DNA of 64,000 bases from Mycolicibacterium fluoranthenivorans (GCF_011758805.1 NZ_JAANOW010000001.1:930001-994000), one strand, 5' to 3'; numbered from the stretch's first letter, positions 46,364-55,966 are shown. Translations and numbers: made by a program. Notes: generated by a model from the sequence alone, not told the origin.

Positions 46364-46765
46364 GTGTCACGGGACAACGCAGCGAAGAAGGCCCGCCGCA
46401 AGAAGCGTCAGGCCGCCCATCGGATCTCCACCGCGGCCTTCGAGCAGGTGGCGGCCATCGAGGATGCGGTGGTGGCCGACCTCGCCGAGTTCGACGAGCG
46501 AATCACCTTACGCGGCTGGATCTTTGACGAGGAAGAATCCAACGACGACTATGCGGTCTGGTTCTTCGAGCCGTCCGGGGCGCAGGTCGCCGACGGGCTG
46601 CCGGTGACGTCACTGTGGCTGGACGCCACCGAGGACGGCGCGATCGTGCGGGTGGTCCTGGTCGGCACCACGACGCAGCACCCGTTCACCCACGACCAGC
46701 TGTTCGAGCACCTGCAGGTGATCGAGGACTACCGGAACGGTGACCCGGTCCCGGAGTTCGGCTAG
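46364..46765 (+). CDS. Conserved hypothetical protein
   Basis: The 133-residue protein has a strongly basic first 20 residues (KKARRKKRQAAHR), suggesting nucleic-acid contact, then an acidic alpha-beta domain with WIFDEEESNDDYAVWFFEPSG and HDQLFEHLQVIEDYRNG. I cannot assign it to a family. The GTG at 46364 lies 3 bases after metZ and the xylulokinase gene follows after 12 bases, so it is in the same transcription unit. Confidence 0.7.
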   Translation: MSRDNAAKKARRKKRQAAHRISTAAFEQVAAIEDAVVADLAEFDERITLRGWIFDEEESNDDYAVWFFEPSGAQVADGLPVTSLWLDATEDGAIVRVVLVGTTTQHPFTHDQLFEHLQVIEDYRNGDPVPEFG

Positions 46766-46777
46766 GGTCTGCAACCC

Positions 46778-48181
46778 ATGGCCCTCATCGCGGGAATCGA
46801 CTCCTCCACGCAGTCCTGCAAGGTGATCGTCTGCGACGCCGACACCGGACGTGTCGTGCGGGAGGGGCGGGCCCGTCATCCCGACGGTACCGAAATCGAG
46901 CCGTCGGCATGGGAATCCGCTGCCGGGGTGGCCATCGCAGACGCCGGCGGGCTCGATGACGTCTCCGCGGTATCGGTCGGTGCGCAGCAGCACGGCATGG
47001 TGTGCCTGGACGAACAGGGTCAGGTGGTGCGGCCCGCGCTGCTGTGGAACGACACCCGTTCGGCGCCGGCGGCAGCGGATCTGGTGACCGAGCTCGGCGG
47101 GCCGCAGGCCTGGGCCGACGCGGTCGGCGTGGTGCCGTTGGCGGCCATCACGGTGTCCAAACTGCGTTGGCTGGCCGACCACGAACCGGCCGCCGCCGAC
47201 CGCACCGCCACGGTGTGCCTGCCGCACGACTGGCTGAGCTGGCGGTTGGGTGGCCAGACCGATCCGGCCGCCGTCGTCACCGACCGCAGCGATGCCAGCG
47301 GCACCGGCTACTACGACGCCGGCACCGGCGAGTACCGCACCGATCTTCTGGAGCTGGCCCTGCGTGGCCGCCGCCCCGCCCTCCCGCGGGTGCTGGCACC
47401 CGGAGACGGCATCGCGGCCGCAGGCCGGGTGTTCGGCGCCGGATTGGGCGACAATGCCGCTGCCGCAATGGGTTTGGGAGCCGTCGAGGGGGACGTCATC
47501 GTCTCGATCGGCACCTCGGGGGTGGTCTCGGCGGTCGCCGCGGTCCCGGTCAGGGACGCCGAAGGATTCGTCGCCGGTTTCGCCGACGGGACCGGCCGGC
47601 ACCTGCCGCTGGTGTGCACGCTCAACGGGGCACGGGTGCTCGATGCCGCGGCCACCCTGCTGCGTGTCGACCACGACGAGCTGTCCCGGCTGGCCTGTTC
47701 GGCCCCGCCTGGCAGCGACGGCCTGGTGCTGGTGCCGTACCTGGAAGGGGAGCGGACGCCCAACCGTCCCGACGCGACCGGTGCGGTGCACGGCCTGCGG
47801 GTGGGCAATGCCACCGCCGCCAACCTGGCCCGGGCCGCGGTGGAAGGTCTGCTGTGCGCGCTGGCCGACGGGCTCGACCACCTCACCGATCTGGGGGTGC
47901 CGGCGCGGCGGGTGTTGCTGGTCGGTGGTGGCGCCAGATCGCAGGCGTTGCGTGAGATCGCACCCACCGTCTTCGGTGTCCCCGTGCAGGTGCCGGACCC
48001 GGCCGAATACGTCGCGCTCGGCGCGGCGCGCCAGGCCGCGTGGGCGCTGACCGGTTCGCTGCCGGAGTGGAACCCACCGGCCGCCGCGCGCTACGAGGCC
48101 GACGTCGTGCCCGCGGTGCGGGCACGGTATGCCGAGGTCCGCGACCTCACGTCCTCGGTGCCGGCCGGCCGCCGTGAGTGA
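46778..48181 (+). CDS. xylB: Xylulokinase (FGGY carbohydrate kinase)
   Basis: The 467-residue FGGY kinase phosphorylates D-xylulose, or a related polyol ketose, at O-5. Signatures: [37 protein letters not shown], and the catalytic [17 protein letters not shown] aspartate, plus the C-terminal [14 protein letters not shown] nucleotide site. No isomerase or sugar transporter is adjacent, so xylulose specificity rests on similarity only. It shares its last 8 bases with the LysR start. Confidence 0.82.
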   Translation: MALIAGIDSSTQSCKVIVCDADTGRVVREGRARHPDGTEIEPSAWESAAGVAIADAGGLDDVSAVSVGAQQHGMVCLDEQGQVVRPALLWNDTRSAPAAADLVTELGGPQAWADAVGVVPLAAITVSKLRWLADHEPAAADRTATVCLPHDWLSWRLGGQTDPAAVVTDRSDASGTGYYDAGTGEYRTDLLELALRGRRPALPRVLAPGDGIAAAGRVFGAGLGDNAAAAMGLGAVEGDVIVSIGTSGVVSAVAAVPVRDAEGFVAGFADGTGRHLPLVCTLNGARVLDAAATLLRVDHDELSRLACSAPPGSDGLVLVPYLEGERTPNRPDATGAVHGLRVGNATAANLARAAVEGLLCALADGLDHLTDLGVPARRVLLVGGGARSQALREIAPTVFGVPVQVPDPAEYVALGAARQAAWALTGSLPEWNPPAAARYEADVVPAVRARYAEVRDLTSSVPAGRRE

Positions 48182-49091
48182 AGTGACGCTGCGGCAGTTG
48201 CGCTACTTCGCCGCCCTGGGCGAGGAGTTGAACTACCGCCGCGCCGCCGAGCGCCTGTTCATCACCCAGCCGGCACTGTCCACCGCGATCAAAGCGCTGG
48301 AGCAGGCGTTCGGGGTGGTGCTGTTCACCCGCAGCACCCGGGAGGTCGCGCTCACCGATCTGGGGGCGGCCTGGCTGCCGCAGGTGCAGCAGGCCCTGGC
48401 CGGGGTGGACGCGGTGGTGGACAACCTGGTGACGTTGTCGGGTACCCGCCAGGGCCGGCTGCGGCTGGGATATCTGATCGGCACCGGCGCCGACCTGCTC
48501 TTCCGCATCGTGCGCCATTTCGAGGCCGCCTATCCCGAGGTCAGCGTCGAGCCGATCGAGTTCGATTTCGCCGACCCGACCGCGGGTTTGTCCTCGGGTG
48601 CCACCGAGGTGGCGCTGATCAGGCCGCCGGTGGATCTTCCCGAACATCGGATGCTGATCCTGGATTCCGAATCCTGGGTGGCCTGCCTGCCCAGGGATCA
48701 TCCGCTGGCCGGTCGGCATGAGGTGGGGATCGCCGAACTGCTCGACGACCCGATCGTGTGCGCACCGCTGACGGCCGGCCCGTGGCGGGATTACTGGCTG
48801 GCGATGGATGTCCGCGGGAACCGGCCGCCGACCATCGCCGCGGTCGCCGCGACGTACGAGGCCGAGACGACGTCGATCGCGCGGGGCCTGGGCATCAGTT
48901 TCACCACCTCGTCGGTGGCCCGGTTCTATGACCGCCCCGGCATCGTTTACGTGCCGATAACAGACCGGCCGCCGAGCCACACGGCGCTGGCGTGGAATCC
49001 GGCGGCCCTGTCTCCCCAGGCGGATGCGCTGGTCAGGCACGTGCAGGCGCATTGGAGCTTCGGCGACACCCCGGACGATCCACCACGCTGA
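48174..49091 (+). CDS. LysR-family transcriptional regulator
   Basis: The 305-residue protein has the LysR winged helix-turn-helix ([58 protein letters not shown]) and a type 2 periplasmic-fold effector domain. I use the GTG at 48174, which starts [11 protein letters not shown]; upstream in-frame codons belong to the xylB end. A T-N11-A operator (TGATAA-N7-TTATCA) follows its stop and precedes the permease, so it likely controls the permease-transaminase-racemase operon and itself. Confidence 0.9.
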   Translation: MSEVTLRQLRYFAALGEELNYRRAAERLFITQPALSTAIKALEQAFGVVLFTRSTREVALTDLGAAWLPQVQQALAGVDAVVDNLVTLSGTRQGRLRLGYLIGTGADLLFRIVRHFEAAYPEVSVEPIEFDFADPTAGLSSGATEVALIRPPVDLPEHRMLILDSESWVACLPRDHPLAGRHEVGIAELLDDPIVCAPLTAGPWRDYWLAMDVRGNRPPTIAAVAATYEAETTSIARGLGISFTTSSVARFYDRPGIVYVPITDRPPSHTALAWNPAALSPQADALVRHVQAHWSFGDTPDDPPR

Positions 49092-49107
49092 TAAACAGCG
49101 GTTATCA
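49089..49107. promoter_or_regulatory. LysR-type operator upstream of the permease gene
   Basis: TGATAA-ACAGCGG-TTATCA is a perfect inverted repeat with six-base arms and a T-N11-A core, the standard LysR box, overlapping the LysR stop codon and 90 bases before the permease start. It is the most likely binding site of the regulator just upstream. Confidence 0.6.
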
Positions 49108-49196
49108 ATCCATCAAAACATCGAACTTCCGGTGACCGGCCGTCGGCGTTTTCCTTACATCAGTCGCTGTTCCATTCCGCCTGACCTGGAGTGACC

Positions 49197-50708
49197 ATGA
49201 CCGATACCCCGGTACGCCCCACTGATGTCCCCGCTACATCGCCGCCCGCACTCGATTCCGAGGACGCCAAGCTGGCCGAACTCGGTTACGCCCAGAAGCT
49301 GGACCGCTCCGTCGGCACCCTGGCGTCCTTCGCGATCGGCTTCGCCACCATCAGCGCCACCACGGCGGTGTTCACCGGCTTCGGCGCGGGCTACTTCACC
49401 GCCGGGGCGCCGTTCGTGTGGACCCTGCTGCTGGCCGGTGCGGTGTTCGCGCTGTGGGCCTTCATCGCGGCCGACCTGACCGCCAAGCTGCCCCTGGCCG
49501 GGTACTCGTACCAGTGGATCAGCCGGATCAACGGGCCGAACCTGGCCTGGTTCACCGGGTTCATCGCGCTGATGGGCTGGGTCTGCGGGATGACCGGTGT
49601 CGGCTTCATCCTGTCCGGCTACCTCGGCGGCCTGTTCGGCTGGAGCATGAGCCAGAGCGCACAGATCCTGCTCGCCATCGCGGTGGTCTTCGTCTGCGTG
49701 CTGATCAACATCTACGGCGTCCGGTTCGCCACCATGGTGAACAACATCGGCGTCAGCCTGGAACTGGTCATCACGGTCGGCGCCACCTTGCTGGTCGCGG
49801 TTCTCGCCTTCTCCGCACCGGAGAACCACCAGCCCATCTCGGTGCTGTTCACCGGCGGTGAATCCGGGGACAAGGACTCCTACCTGCTGGCCTGGCTGGC
49901 CGCCGCGCTCGGCCCGTTCTTCGGTCTCATCGGTGTGGAGTCCGGCGCCGATGTCGCCGAGGAGACCAAGAACGCCCGGCAGGTGGTGCCCAAGACGATG
50001 TTCTACGCGCTGGTCACGTCGATCGTCATCGAACTGCTGATGTACATCGTCTACGTGTTGGCCATCCGCGATACCGCCGCCGTCGCCGCCAACCAGGGCG
50101 CGCCCATCGAGGAGATCATCAACCAGCAGGCCGGCCCCGTCGTCACCAAAATCGTGGTGGCCGTGGCGCTGACGAACATCCTGGCGTGTCTGCTGGCCAA
50201 CATCCTGGTGGCCACCCGGCTGACCTACTCGATGGCCCGGGACAACATGCTGCCGTTCTCGCACATCTGGCGGCATGTCTCGCCCAAGAGCAAGGCGCCC
50301 ACCTACGCGGTGCTCGGACTGGGCGTGCTGTCCGCGCTGCTGCTGTGCTCGGCACTGGTGAACGAGCAGGCGTTCAACTACATCATCGGCATCGCCTCGC
50401 TGCTGTTCTTCTTCGTCTACATCCTGCAGACCATCGGCCTGCTCATCGGGTACAAGCGCGGCACCATCCCGGTGGGCGAGCCGGGCACGTTCGACCTGGG
50501 CCGCTGGCGGCTCCCGCTGTACGTCACCGCGCTGGTGGTGTTCCTCGGCGTCGCCGTCGCGCTGCTGTTCCTGCCGCAGTTCACCAACAACAAATGGGTC
50601 TTCCTCGGCATCGTCGCCATCGCGGCGCTGTGGTGGGCCACCGGCCTGAAGGCGCGGCTGGCCCGCGGCGACGCCGGTGCCGACTACGTCAAGACCCACG
50701 CCTCGTAG
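49197..50708 (+). CDS. APC-family amino acid/amine permease
   Basis: The 503-residue protein has about 12 membrane segments and the amino acid-polyamine-organocation consensus (SFAIGFATISATTAVFTGFG, PLAGYSYQWI, GVESGADVAEETKNARQVVPK). GGAG lies 5 bases before the ATG at 49197, so I reject the GTG 6 bases upstream. It precedes the transaminase by 21 bases, suggesting uptake of the amine or amino acid that the transaminase and racemase use. Confidence 0.88.
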   Translation: MTDTPVRPTDVPATSPPALDSEDAKLAELGYAQKLDRSVGTLASFAIGFATISATTAVFTGFGAGYFTAGAPFVWTLLLAGAVFALWAFIAADLTAKLPLAGYSYQWISRINGPNLAWFTGFIALMGWVCGMTGVGFILSGYLGGLFGWSMSQSAQILLAIAVVFVCVLINIYGVRFATMVNNIGVSLELVITVGATLLVAVLAFSAPENHQPISVLFTGGESGDKDSYLLAWLAAALGPFFGLIGVESGADVAEETKNARQVVPKTMFYALVTSIVIELLMYIVYVLAIRDTAAVAANQGAPIEEIINQQAGPVVTKIVVAVALTNILACLLANILVATRLTYSMARDNMLPFSHIWRHVSPKSKAPTYAVLGLGVLSALLLCSALVNEQAFNYIIGIASLLFFFVYILQTIGLLIGYKRGTIPVGEPGTFDLGRWRLPLYVTALVVFLGVAVALLFLPQFTNNKWVFLGIVAIAALWWATGLKARLARGDAGADYVKTHAS

Positions 50709-50729
50709 AACCGAAAGGACTCAACCACA

Positions 50730-51749
50730 ATGACTCTCGCAGATGCAGGAACCTCCAATCTCGTCGCCGTCGAGCCCGGCGCCGCCATCCGGGAGGACAC
50801 CCCGGCCGGTTCGGTGATCCAGTACAGCGATTACGAACTCGACACCTCCAGCCCGTTCGCGGGCGGGGTGGCCTGGATCGAAGGCGAGTACATGCCCGCC
50901 GAAGAAGCCAAGATCTCGATCTTCGACACCGGCTTCGGTCACTCCGACCTGACCTACACCGTGGCGCATGTCTGGCACGGCAACATCTTCCGGCTCGGCG
51001 ATCATCTGGACCGGCTCCTCGACGGGGCCCGCAAGCTGCGGCTGGATGCGGGGCTCACCAAGGACGAGCTCGCCGAGATCACCAAGAAGTGCGTCTCGCT
51101 GTCGCAGCTGCGTGAGTCGTTCGTGAACCTGACCGTCACCCGCGGATACGGAAAGCGCAAGGGCGAGAAGGATCTCACCAAGCTCACCCATCAGGTGTAC
51201 ATCTACGCCATCCCGTACCTGTGGGCGTTCCCGCCGGCCGAGCAGATCTTCGGCACCACCGCCATCGTGCCACGCCACGTCCGTCGGGCCGGTCGCAACA
51301 CCGTCGACCCGACCATCAAGAACTACCAGTGGGGTGACCTCACCGCCGCCAGCTTCGAGGCCAAGGATCGTGGCGCGCGTACCGCGATCCTGCTCGACTC
51401 CGACAACTGCGTCGCGGAGGGCCCCGGCTTCAACGTGTGCATCGTCAAGGACGGCAAGCTGGCGTCTCCGTCGCGAAATGCCTTGCCCGGCATCACCCGG
51501 AAGACGGTCTTCGAGCTGGCCGACCAGATGGGCATCGAGGCCACCCTGCGTGACGTGACCAGTCACGAGCTCTACGAGGCCGACGAGCTGATGGCCGTGA
51601 CCACCGCCGGCGGCGTCACCCCGATCAACTCCCTCGACGGTGAGGCGATCGGGAACGGCGAACCCGGCCCGATGACCGTGGCGATCCGGGACCGGTTCTG
51701 GGCGTTGATGGACGAGCCCTCCCCGTTGATCGAAGCGATCGAATACTGA
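50730..51749 (+). CDS. Class IV aminotransferase resembling (R)-selective amine transaminase
   Basis: The 339-residue PLP fold type IV enzyme has the PLP lysine in VDPTIKNYQWGDL (Lys197), with GYGKRKGEKD and EGPGFNVCIVKDG at the active site. From memory it closely resembles the (R)-selective amine:pyruvate transaminase described from M. vanbaalenii and its Arthrobacter relative (SVIQYSDYEL, FDTGFGHSDLTYTVAHVWHGNIFRL). It may transfer the amino group of (R)-amines or D-alanine to pyruvate-type acceptors. The physiological amine is unknown. A branched-chain or D-amino acid aminotransferase is the alternative. Confidence 0.85.
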   Translation: MTLADAGTSNLVAVEPGAAIREDTPAGSVIQYSDYELDTSSPFAGGVAWIEGEYMPAEEAKISIFDTGFGHSDLTYTVAHVWHGNIFRLGDHLDRLLDGARKLRLDAGLTKDELAEITKKCVSLSQLRESFVNLTVTRGYGKRKGEKDLTKLTHQVYIYAIPYLWAFPPAEQIFGTTAIVPRHVRRAGRNTVDPTIKNYQWGDLTAASFEAKDRGARTAILLDSDNCVAEGPGFNVCIVKDGKLASPSRNALPGITRKTVFELADQMGIEATLRDVTSHELYEADELMAVTTAGGVTPINSLDGEAIGNGEPGPMTVAIRDRFWALMDEPSPLIEAIEY

Positions 51750-52879
51750 GTCCCGAGGCGGTCGTCGACCTGGCGGCCATCGCACACAACGTCGGTGTTC
51801 TGCGCGAGCGGTCCGGCGCCGAGGTCATCGCGGTGGTCAAGGCCGACGGGTACGGGCACGGCGCGGTCGCCGTGGCTCGTGCTGCGCTGGCGGCCGGGGC
51901 GAGCGAACTCGGGGTCGCCACGGTGGGCGAGGCCCTGGCGTTGCGCCGGGCGGGCGTCACCGCGCCGGTGATCGCGTGGTTGCACGCGCCGTCAACGGAT
52001 TTCGTCGCTGCGGTGCAGGCCGGCGTCGAGGTGGTGGTGTCCACGCCGGGGCAGTTGGACGCGGTCGTCGCCGCGGCACACCGGCTGGGCCGTACTGCCA
52101 CCGTCGGTGTCAAGGTCGATACCGGTCTGGCCCGCAGTGGGGTGTCCGAACGCGACTGGCCCGATGTCTGTGCGCTGCTCAAAGACGAGGCGCTGGTGCT
52201 GCGCACGGTGATGTGTCACCTGGCCCGTGGCGATGAACCGGGTCATCCGCTCAATGCCGGCCAGGCCGCCGGGCTCGATGACCGCGTCGTGGACCTGCGC
52301 CGGGCCGGACTGCGACCGCAGCGGGTGCATCTGGCCAATTCGGCTGCCGCGCTGACGGATCGGAGTCTGGCCCGGGATATCGTGCGAACGGGTATCGCGA
52401 TCTACGGGCGCAGCCCGGTGCCCGCCCTCGGCGACTTCGGGCTGACACCCGCGATGACGATGACCGCCGAGGTGGCGCAGGTCAGGAGAATCCGCGGCGG
52501 GCAAGGTGTTTCGTACAACCACGCCTGGGTCGCGCCGGCTGACACCGTGGTGGGTGTGCTGGCCTGCGGGTACGCCGACGGGGTGCCCCGTGCGCTGAGC
52601 AACCGGCTGCCGGTGCACATCAACGGCCGCCGCTTCGACGGGGTCGGCCGGATCTGCATGGACCAGCTGGTGGTGGACCTCGGCCACGACGGCGGTGGCG
52701 TGACCGAGGGAGATCGGGCGGTGCTGTTCGGTGGTGCCGGTGTGACCGCCGGCGACTGGGCGAACGCCACCGGCACCATCGACTACGAGATCCTCACCGG
52801 GATCGGGGGGCGCACCGAGCGGCGCTATTTGCCGCCGGACTCGATGACGCCCTGGGCGGCCCGGGCGCGGTCCTCGTAG
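51746..52879 (+). CDS. alr: Alanine racemase, predicted CTG start
   Basis: The 377-residue fold III PLP enzyme has the PLP lysine in AVVKADGYGHGA (Lys32), the second catalytic Tyr in GVSYNHAWVAP, and HLANSAAAL and GYADGVPRALSN. It interconverts L- and D-alanine. The first standard start codon, GTG at 51833, would begin only two residues before the PLP lysine, deleting the first strand (AVVDLAAIAHNVGVLRERSG). The frame upstream has no ATG, GTG or TTG; the CTG at 51746 overlaps the transaminase TGA (CTGA) and gives a normal N-terminus. It is shorter at the C-terminus than cell-wall Alr enzymes. Another alr for peptidoglycan probably exists elsewhere. Confidence 0.85.
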   Translation: MSPEAVVDLAAIAHNVGVLRERSGAEVIAVVKADGYGHGAVAVARAALAAGASELGVATVGEALALRRAGVTAPVIAWLHAPSTDFVAAVQAGVEVVVSTPGQLDAVVAAAHRLGRTATVGVKVDTGLARSGVSERDWPDVCALLKDEALVLRTVMCHLARGDEPGHPLNAGQAAGLDDRVVDLRRAGLRPQRVHLANSAAALTDRSLARDIVRTGIAIYGRSPVPALGDFGLTPAMTMTAEVAQVRRIRGGQGVSYNHAWVAPADTVVGVLACGYADGVPRALSNRLPVHINGRRFDGVGRICMDQLVVDLGHDGGGVTEGDRAVLFGGAGVTAGDWANATGTIDYEILTGIGGRTERRYLPPDSMTPWAARARSS

Positions 52880-53685
52880 GCCTTGCGCTTGGACTTGTCG
52901 AACTCCAGGAACACCTTGTCCAGGCCGAGTGCCTTGTTCAGTGCCCGCCGGCCCTTGGGTGGGAGCATCTGCGCGGCCTGTGCGGTGAACCGCAGCGGCG
53001 GCGGCACCGACACATGGGTCTTGGGCTTGTCCAAGGTCTTGACGATGGCGGCGGCAATATCTTCGGGTTCCACGGGCTTGATCGCGCCGCTGGACTTGGT
53101 GCCCGAGATCAGCTCGGTGTTGGTGAACGGCGGCATGACCACCGAGACGTTGACGCCGTACGGCGCCATCTCGTCGGCCAGCGCGGTCGACAGTCCGACC
53201 ACGGCGTACTTGGCGCCGACGTAGACCACCTGGCCGGGCAGCGGGATCAGGCCCGACAGTGAGGCGATGTTGATGACGTGACCGCTGCGCCGCTTGACCA
53301 TCTCCGGCAGCGCGAGCTGGCAGCCGGTGAGCACGCCGTACACGTTGACCTCCAGCGATGACCGGATCGACTGTTCGGTCTCGTCCAGGAACGCCCCGAC
53401 CGGCATCACGCCGGCATTGTTGATCAGCACGTCGATGTGGCCGCCACCGTCGGTGCGGGCCTTGTCCAGGAACGTCGCGAAGGACTCCCGGTCGGTCACG
53501 TCCAGGGGGTAGCCGGAAACCTGCCCAAGCTTGGTGAGTTCGACGACGGCCGACTCCTGCAACGCGACGTCGCGGTCACCGATGACGACGCGGGCGCCGC
53601 GAGCCAGCAGGGCCTTGGCGGTGGCATAGCCGATACCGCGAGCGGCGCCGGTGATCGCGATGGTCTTGCCCCTGATGTTGTCCAT
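52825..53685 (-). CDS. Short-chain dehydrogenase/reductase
   Basis: The 286-residue SDR has GAARGIG for the nucleotide, NNAG (LINNAGVMP), catalytic Ser in NIASLSGL and YVGAK in place of the usual YxxxK spacing (Y-V-G-A-K), so it should be active. A C-terminal extension (RFTAQAAQMLPPKGRRALNKALG) resembles lipid-modifying SDRs. I use the ATG at 53685; an upstream extension is rejected. Its end overlaps alr by 55 bases in convergent orientation. Confidence 0.85.
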   Translation of the reverse strand: MDNIRGKTIAITGAARGIGYATAKALLARGARVVIGDRDVALQESAVVELTKLGQVSGYPLDVTDRESFATFLDKARTDGGGHIDVLINNAGVMPVGAFLDETEQSIRSSLEVNVYGVLTGCQLALPEMVKRRSGHVINIASLSGLIPLPGQVVYVGAKYAVVGLSTALADEMAPYGVNVSVVMPPFTNTELISGTKSSGAIKPVEPEDIAAAIVKTLDKPKTHVSVPPPLRFTAQAAQMLPPKGRRALNKALGLDKVFLEFDKSKRKAYEDRARAAQGVIESGGK

Positions 53686-53831
53686 GGGACCGAACTTTAC
53701 ATGTGTCAAGTTTCTCGCGAAAGTGTGCTCCAGGTTCCGTACGGGCACGGTGTGTGGATCGAGTTGTCCGTCGGTTTGGTGGCTGCCGACCGGCGATCTG
53801 GAGTGCGGGACGCGCGGCTTCGGCGGCTATG

Positions 53832-54974
53832 TCACCGAGCGCTGTCCGATGCGCGACCGGTCCAGACTTCGCGAGCGAGGGTGCTCGTGAGCTCTGACTG
53901 CGCGTGCGCACCCACGAAGGTGGCCTGCATCCGGAGTGCTTCCAGGGCGGCGGACTCGCTTCGGGGGAACATCACCGCCTCGTAGGCCGCCAACGCCGCC
54001 TCGGTGTCACCCGGATGGGCGGCGATCGCCGCGCCGAGTTCGGCGCCGTCCAACATCGCCAGGTTCGCGCCCTCGCCCGACGGCGGCGACAGGTGGGCAG
54101 CGTCGCCGAGCAGCGTCACGCCCGGGGTGCGATCCCAGCGGTGATCGGTCGGCAGCGTGTGGATCATCCGGACCGTCGGTCCGGTGTCGCAGTCGGTGAT
54201 CAGCGCCGTGAGTTCGGGTGCCCAGCCGTCGAATTCGGCTGCGACGCAGGCGGTGTCAGTGAGGTCGACGGCGGCGATCCATTCGGCCGGCCGGTGCAGC
54301 GCGACATAGGCGTGCAGCACGGCGTTCGGCTCACGATGGGCGCCGATCCACTTGCCCGGCGCGACGGCGAACATCGAGCCCGCGCCGACCGCCGCGGCGG
54401 CACCGGGGTGGCGCGTATCGGCGTCGTGCAGATAGGTTTCGACGAACGTCATACCGGCGTAGCCGGGTGATGCGTCCGAGACCAGCGGCCGGATCTTCGA
54501 CCATGCGCCGTCGGCGCCGACCAGCAGTTCGGTGCGTACCGAGCCGCCGTCGGTGAAGCTCAGCTCGTGCCGGCCGTCGCCGAGCGGTCGGGCACCCGCC
54601 ACCTTGTGGCCCCACCGCACCGTGTCCGCGGGCAGCGAGTCCAGCAGCACCCGGCGCAGTTCGCCGCGCAGTACCTCGGGACGAAGCCCGGCGCCGTCGT
54701 CGGGCTCGTCGATGAGCACCGTGCCATCTGGTGCCAGCAGTCGGTCCGCCTCGGCGCCCACGTGGATGATCGCGCGGAATTGTTCGGTCAGTCCGGCCAG
54801 CTCCAGCGCGGGCTGACCGGTGTCGTGATGAATGTCCAGCTGTCCGCCCTGGGCCCGGCTGCCCACAGACGTTTCCGCCTCGTACACGGCGCTGGCGATG
54901 CCGTGCACGTGCAGTACCCGTGCCAGCACCAGCCCACCGATGCCTGCGCCCACGATCGTCACGCGCGTCGTCAT
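53832..54974 (-). CDS. FAD-dependent monooxygenase (TetX/PHBH-like)
   Basis: The 380-residue protein has the Rossmann GAGIGGLVLARVL at the start, the FAD/NADPH motif DGAWSKIRPLV, and GDAAHLSPPSGEGANLAMLDG near residue 300 of group A flavin monooxygenases. TetX-type hydroxylases fit its size best. Substrate could be an antibiotic or aromatic compound. AAGGGGG lies 6 bases before the ATG at 54974. A TetR gene is divergent with a shared palindrome, so the pair is a self-contained inducible unit. Confidence 0.87.
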   Translation of the reverse strand: MTTRVTIVGAGIGGLVLARVLHVHGIASAVYEAETSVGSRAQGGQLDIHHDTGQPALELAGLTEQFRAIIHVGAEADRLLAPDGTVLIDEPDDGAGLRPEVLRGELRRVLLDSLPADTVRWGHKVAGARPLGDGRHELSFTDGGSVRTELLVGADGAWSKIRPLVSDASPGYAGMTFVETYLHDADTRHPGAAAAVGAGSMFAVAPGKWIGAHREPNAVLHAYVALHRPAEWIAAVDLTDTACVAAEFDGWAPELTALITDCDTGPTVRMIHTLPTDHRWDRTPGVTLLGDAAHLSPPSGEGANLAMLDGAELGAAIAAHPGDTEAALAAYEAVMFPRSESAALEALRMQATFVGAHAQSELTSTLAREVWTGRASDSAR

Positions 54975-54985
54975 CCAGCCCCCTT

Positions 54986-55022
54986 TGGAACGTTGTTCCA
55001 ACCAGGTTGGAACAACGTTCCA
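54986..55022. promoter_or_regulatory. 37-bp perfect palindrome, TetR operator
   Basis: TGGAACGTTGTTCCAACC-A-its complement makes a perfect 18+1+18 inverted repeat. Within it are two shorter palindromes, GGAAC-GTT-GTTCC and GGAAC-AAC-GTTCC, so two TetR dimers could bind side by side. It lies 11 bases before the monooxygenase start and 3 bases before the TetR start. Confidence 0.85.
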
Positions 55023-55025
55023 CAC

Positions 55026-55691
55026 ATGTCAAGATGGGGCGTGGCCGAACGCCGGACGGATGCCCTGTCGAAGGAGCGCATCGTCGAGGCCGCGATCGAG
55101 ATCCTCGACACCGACGGCGAGGGCGCGCTGACCTTCCGGGCGCTCGCCGCCCGACTGGCCACCGGCAGCGGGGCGATCTACCACCACGTCCCAGACAAAA
55201 ACACGCTGCTCGCCGCGGCGACCGACAGCATCGTCACCCGCGCCATGGCCGGGGTGGCCGGCGATCTGGCGCCGGCAGACGCGATCCGGGCTATCGCGGT
55301 GGGTCTGTTCGACACCATCGACGAGCATCCCTGGGTCGGTGCTCAGCTGCACCGCCACCCCCGGTCGGCGCTACTGCGGATCTTCGAAGGTATCGGCGGC
55401 CGGATCCGGGCGCTCGGTGTTCCCGAAGCGGCGCAGTTCAATTCGGCGTCCGCGCTGACGAACTACATCCTGGGCGTCGCGGCGCAGAACGCCGAGAACG
55501 CCCGGTCACAGGGGGCGGGGGCGGACCGCACCGCGTTTCTCGCCGACGTGGTGCGGCAGTGGACGCGCAACGACCCCGCGCGGTACCCGTTCGTCCACTC
55601 GGTGGCGGCCCAGCTCCGCGATCACGACGACCGCGAGCAGTTCCTGGCCGGGATCGACCTGATCCTGGCGGGGATGGACACCCTGAGCTAA
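55026..55691 (+). CDS. TetR-family repressor
   Basis: The 221-residue TetR protein has the helix-turn-helix GALTFRALAARLATGSGAIYHHVPDKNTLLAAATDS and a C-terminal ligand domain (TetR_C-like, with EHPWVGAQLHRHPR and QNAENARSQ). It probably represses itself and the divergent monooxygenase by binding the 37-bp palindrome that ends 3 bases before its ATG. Start ATG at 55026; the stop overlaps the barstar stop by 4 bases. Confidence 0.9.
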   Translation: MSRWGVAERRTDALSKERIVEAAIEILDTDGEGALTFRALAARLATGSGAIYHHVPDKNTLLAAATDSIVTRAMAGVAGDLAPADAIRAIAVGLFDTIDEHPWVGAQLHRHPRSALLRIFEGIGGRIRALGVPEAAQFNSASALTNYILGVAAQNAENARSQGAGADRTAFLADVVRQWTRNDPARYPFVHSVAAQLRDHDDREQFLAGIDLILAGMDTLS

Positions 55692-55966
55692 TTCTTCAAC
55701 CACAGGTCGACGCCGTTGTCGACGAACACCCGCAGCAGCGTGCTCCACACCGGTTCGCCGATCGCCGCCCTGGGTCCCTGATACGGGGCCAGGACGAACC
55801 GGAAACCGCCCTCCTCCGGTGTGCCGAAGCCGCCGCGCAGGCAATCGGCCAGGGCGTCGAGGTTCGACCCGAAATAGCCGCCGTCACCGTTGACCGCACG
55901 GCCGACCTCGGTATAGAAGTCCGCTGCCGACCCGATCCGGGACCCGTCGATCCGATACGTCTTCAC
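55688..55966 (-). CDS. Barstar-family RNase inhibitor
   Basis: The 92-residue acidic protein resembles barstar (YRIDGSRIGSAADFYTEVGRAV, FGSNLDALADCLRGGF, VDLWLKN). It would inhibit the barnase-type RNase encoded just upstream. The GTG at 55966 overlaps that gene's stop in GTGA, so inhibitor translation is coupled to toxin translation. Its lack of a signal peptide means it stays in the cytosol and protects the producer before or without secretion. Confidence 0.85.
   Translation of the reverse strand: MKTYRIDGSRIGSAADFYTEVGRAVNGDGGYFGSNLDALADCLRGGFGTPEEGGFRFVLAPYQGPRAAIGEPVWSTLLRVFVDNGVDLWLKN

Noticed and set aside
46610..47881. A 423-codon frame antisense to xylB
   Set aside because: Low-complexity shadow frame opposite a clear FGGY kinase.
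51833..52879. GTG start for the alanine racemase at 51833
   Set aside because: It would remove the first strand and leave the PLP lysine at the extreme N-terminus, unlike every family member.
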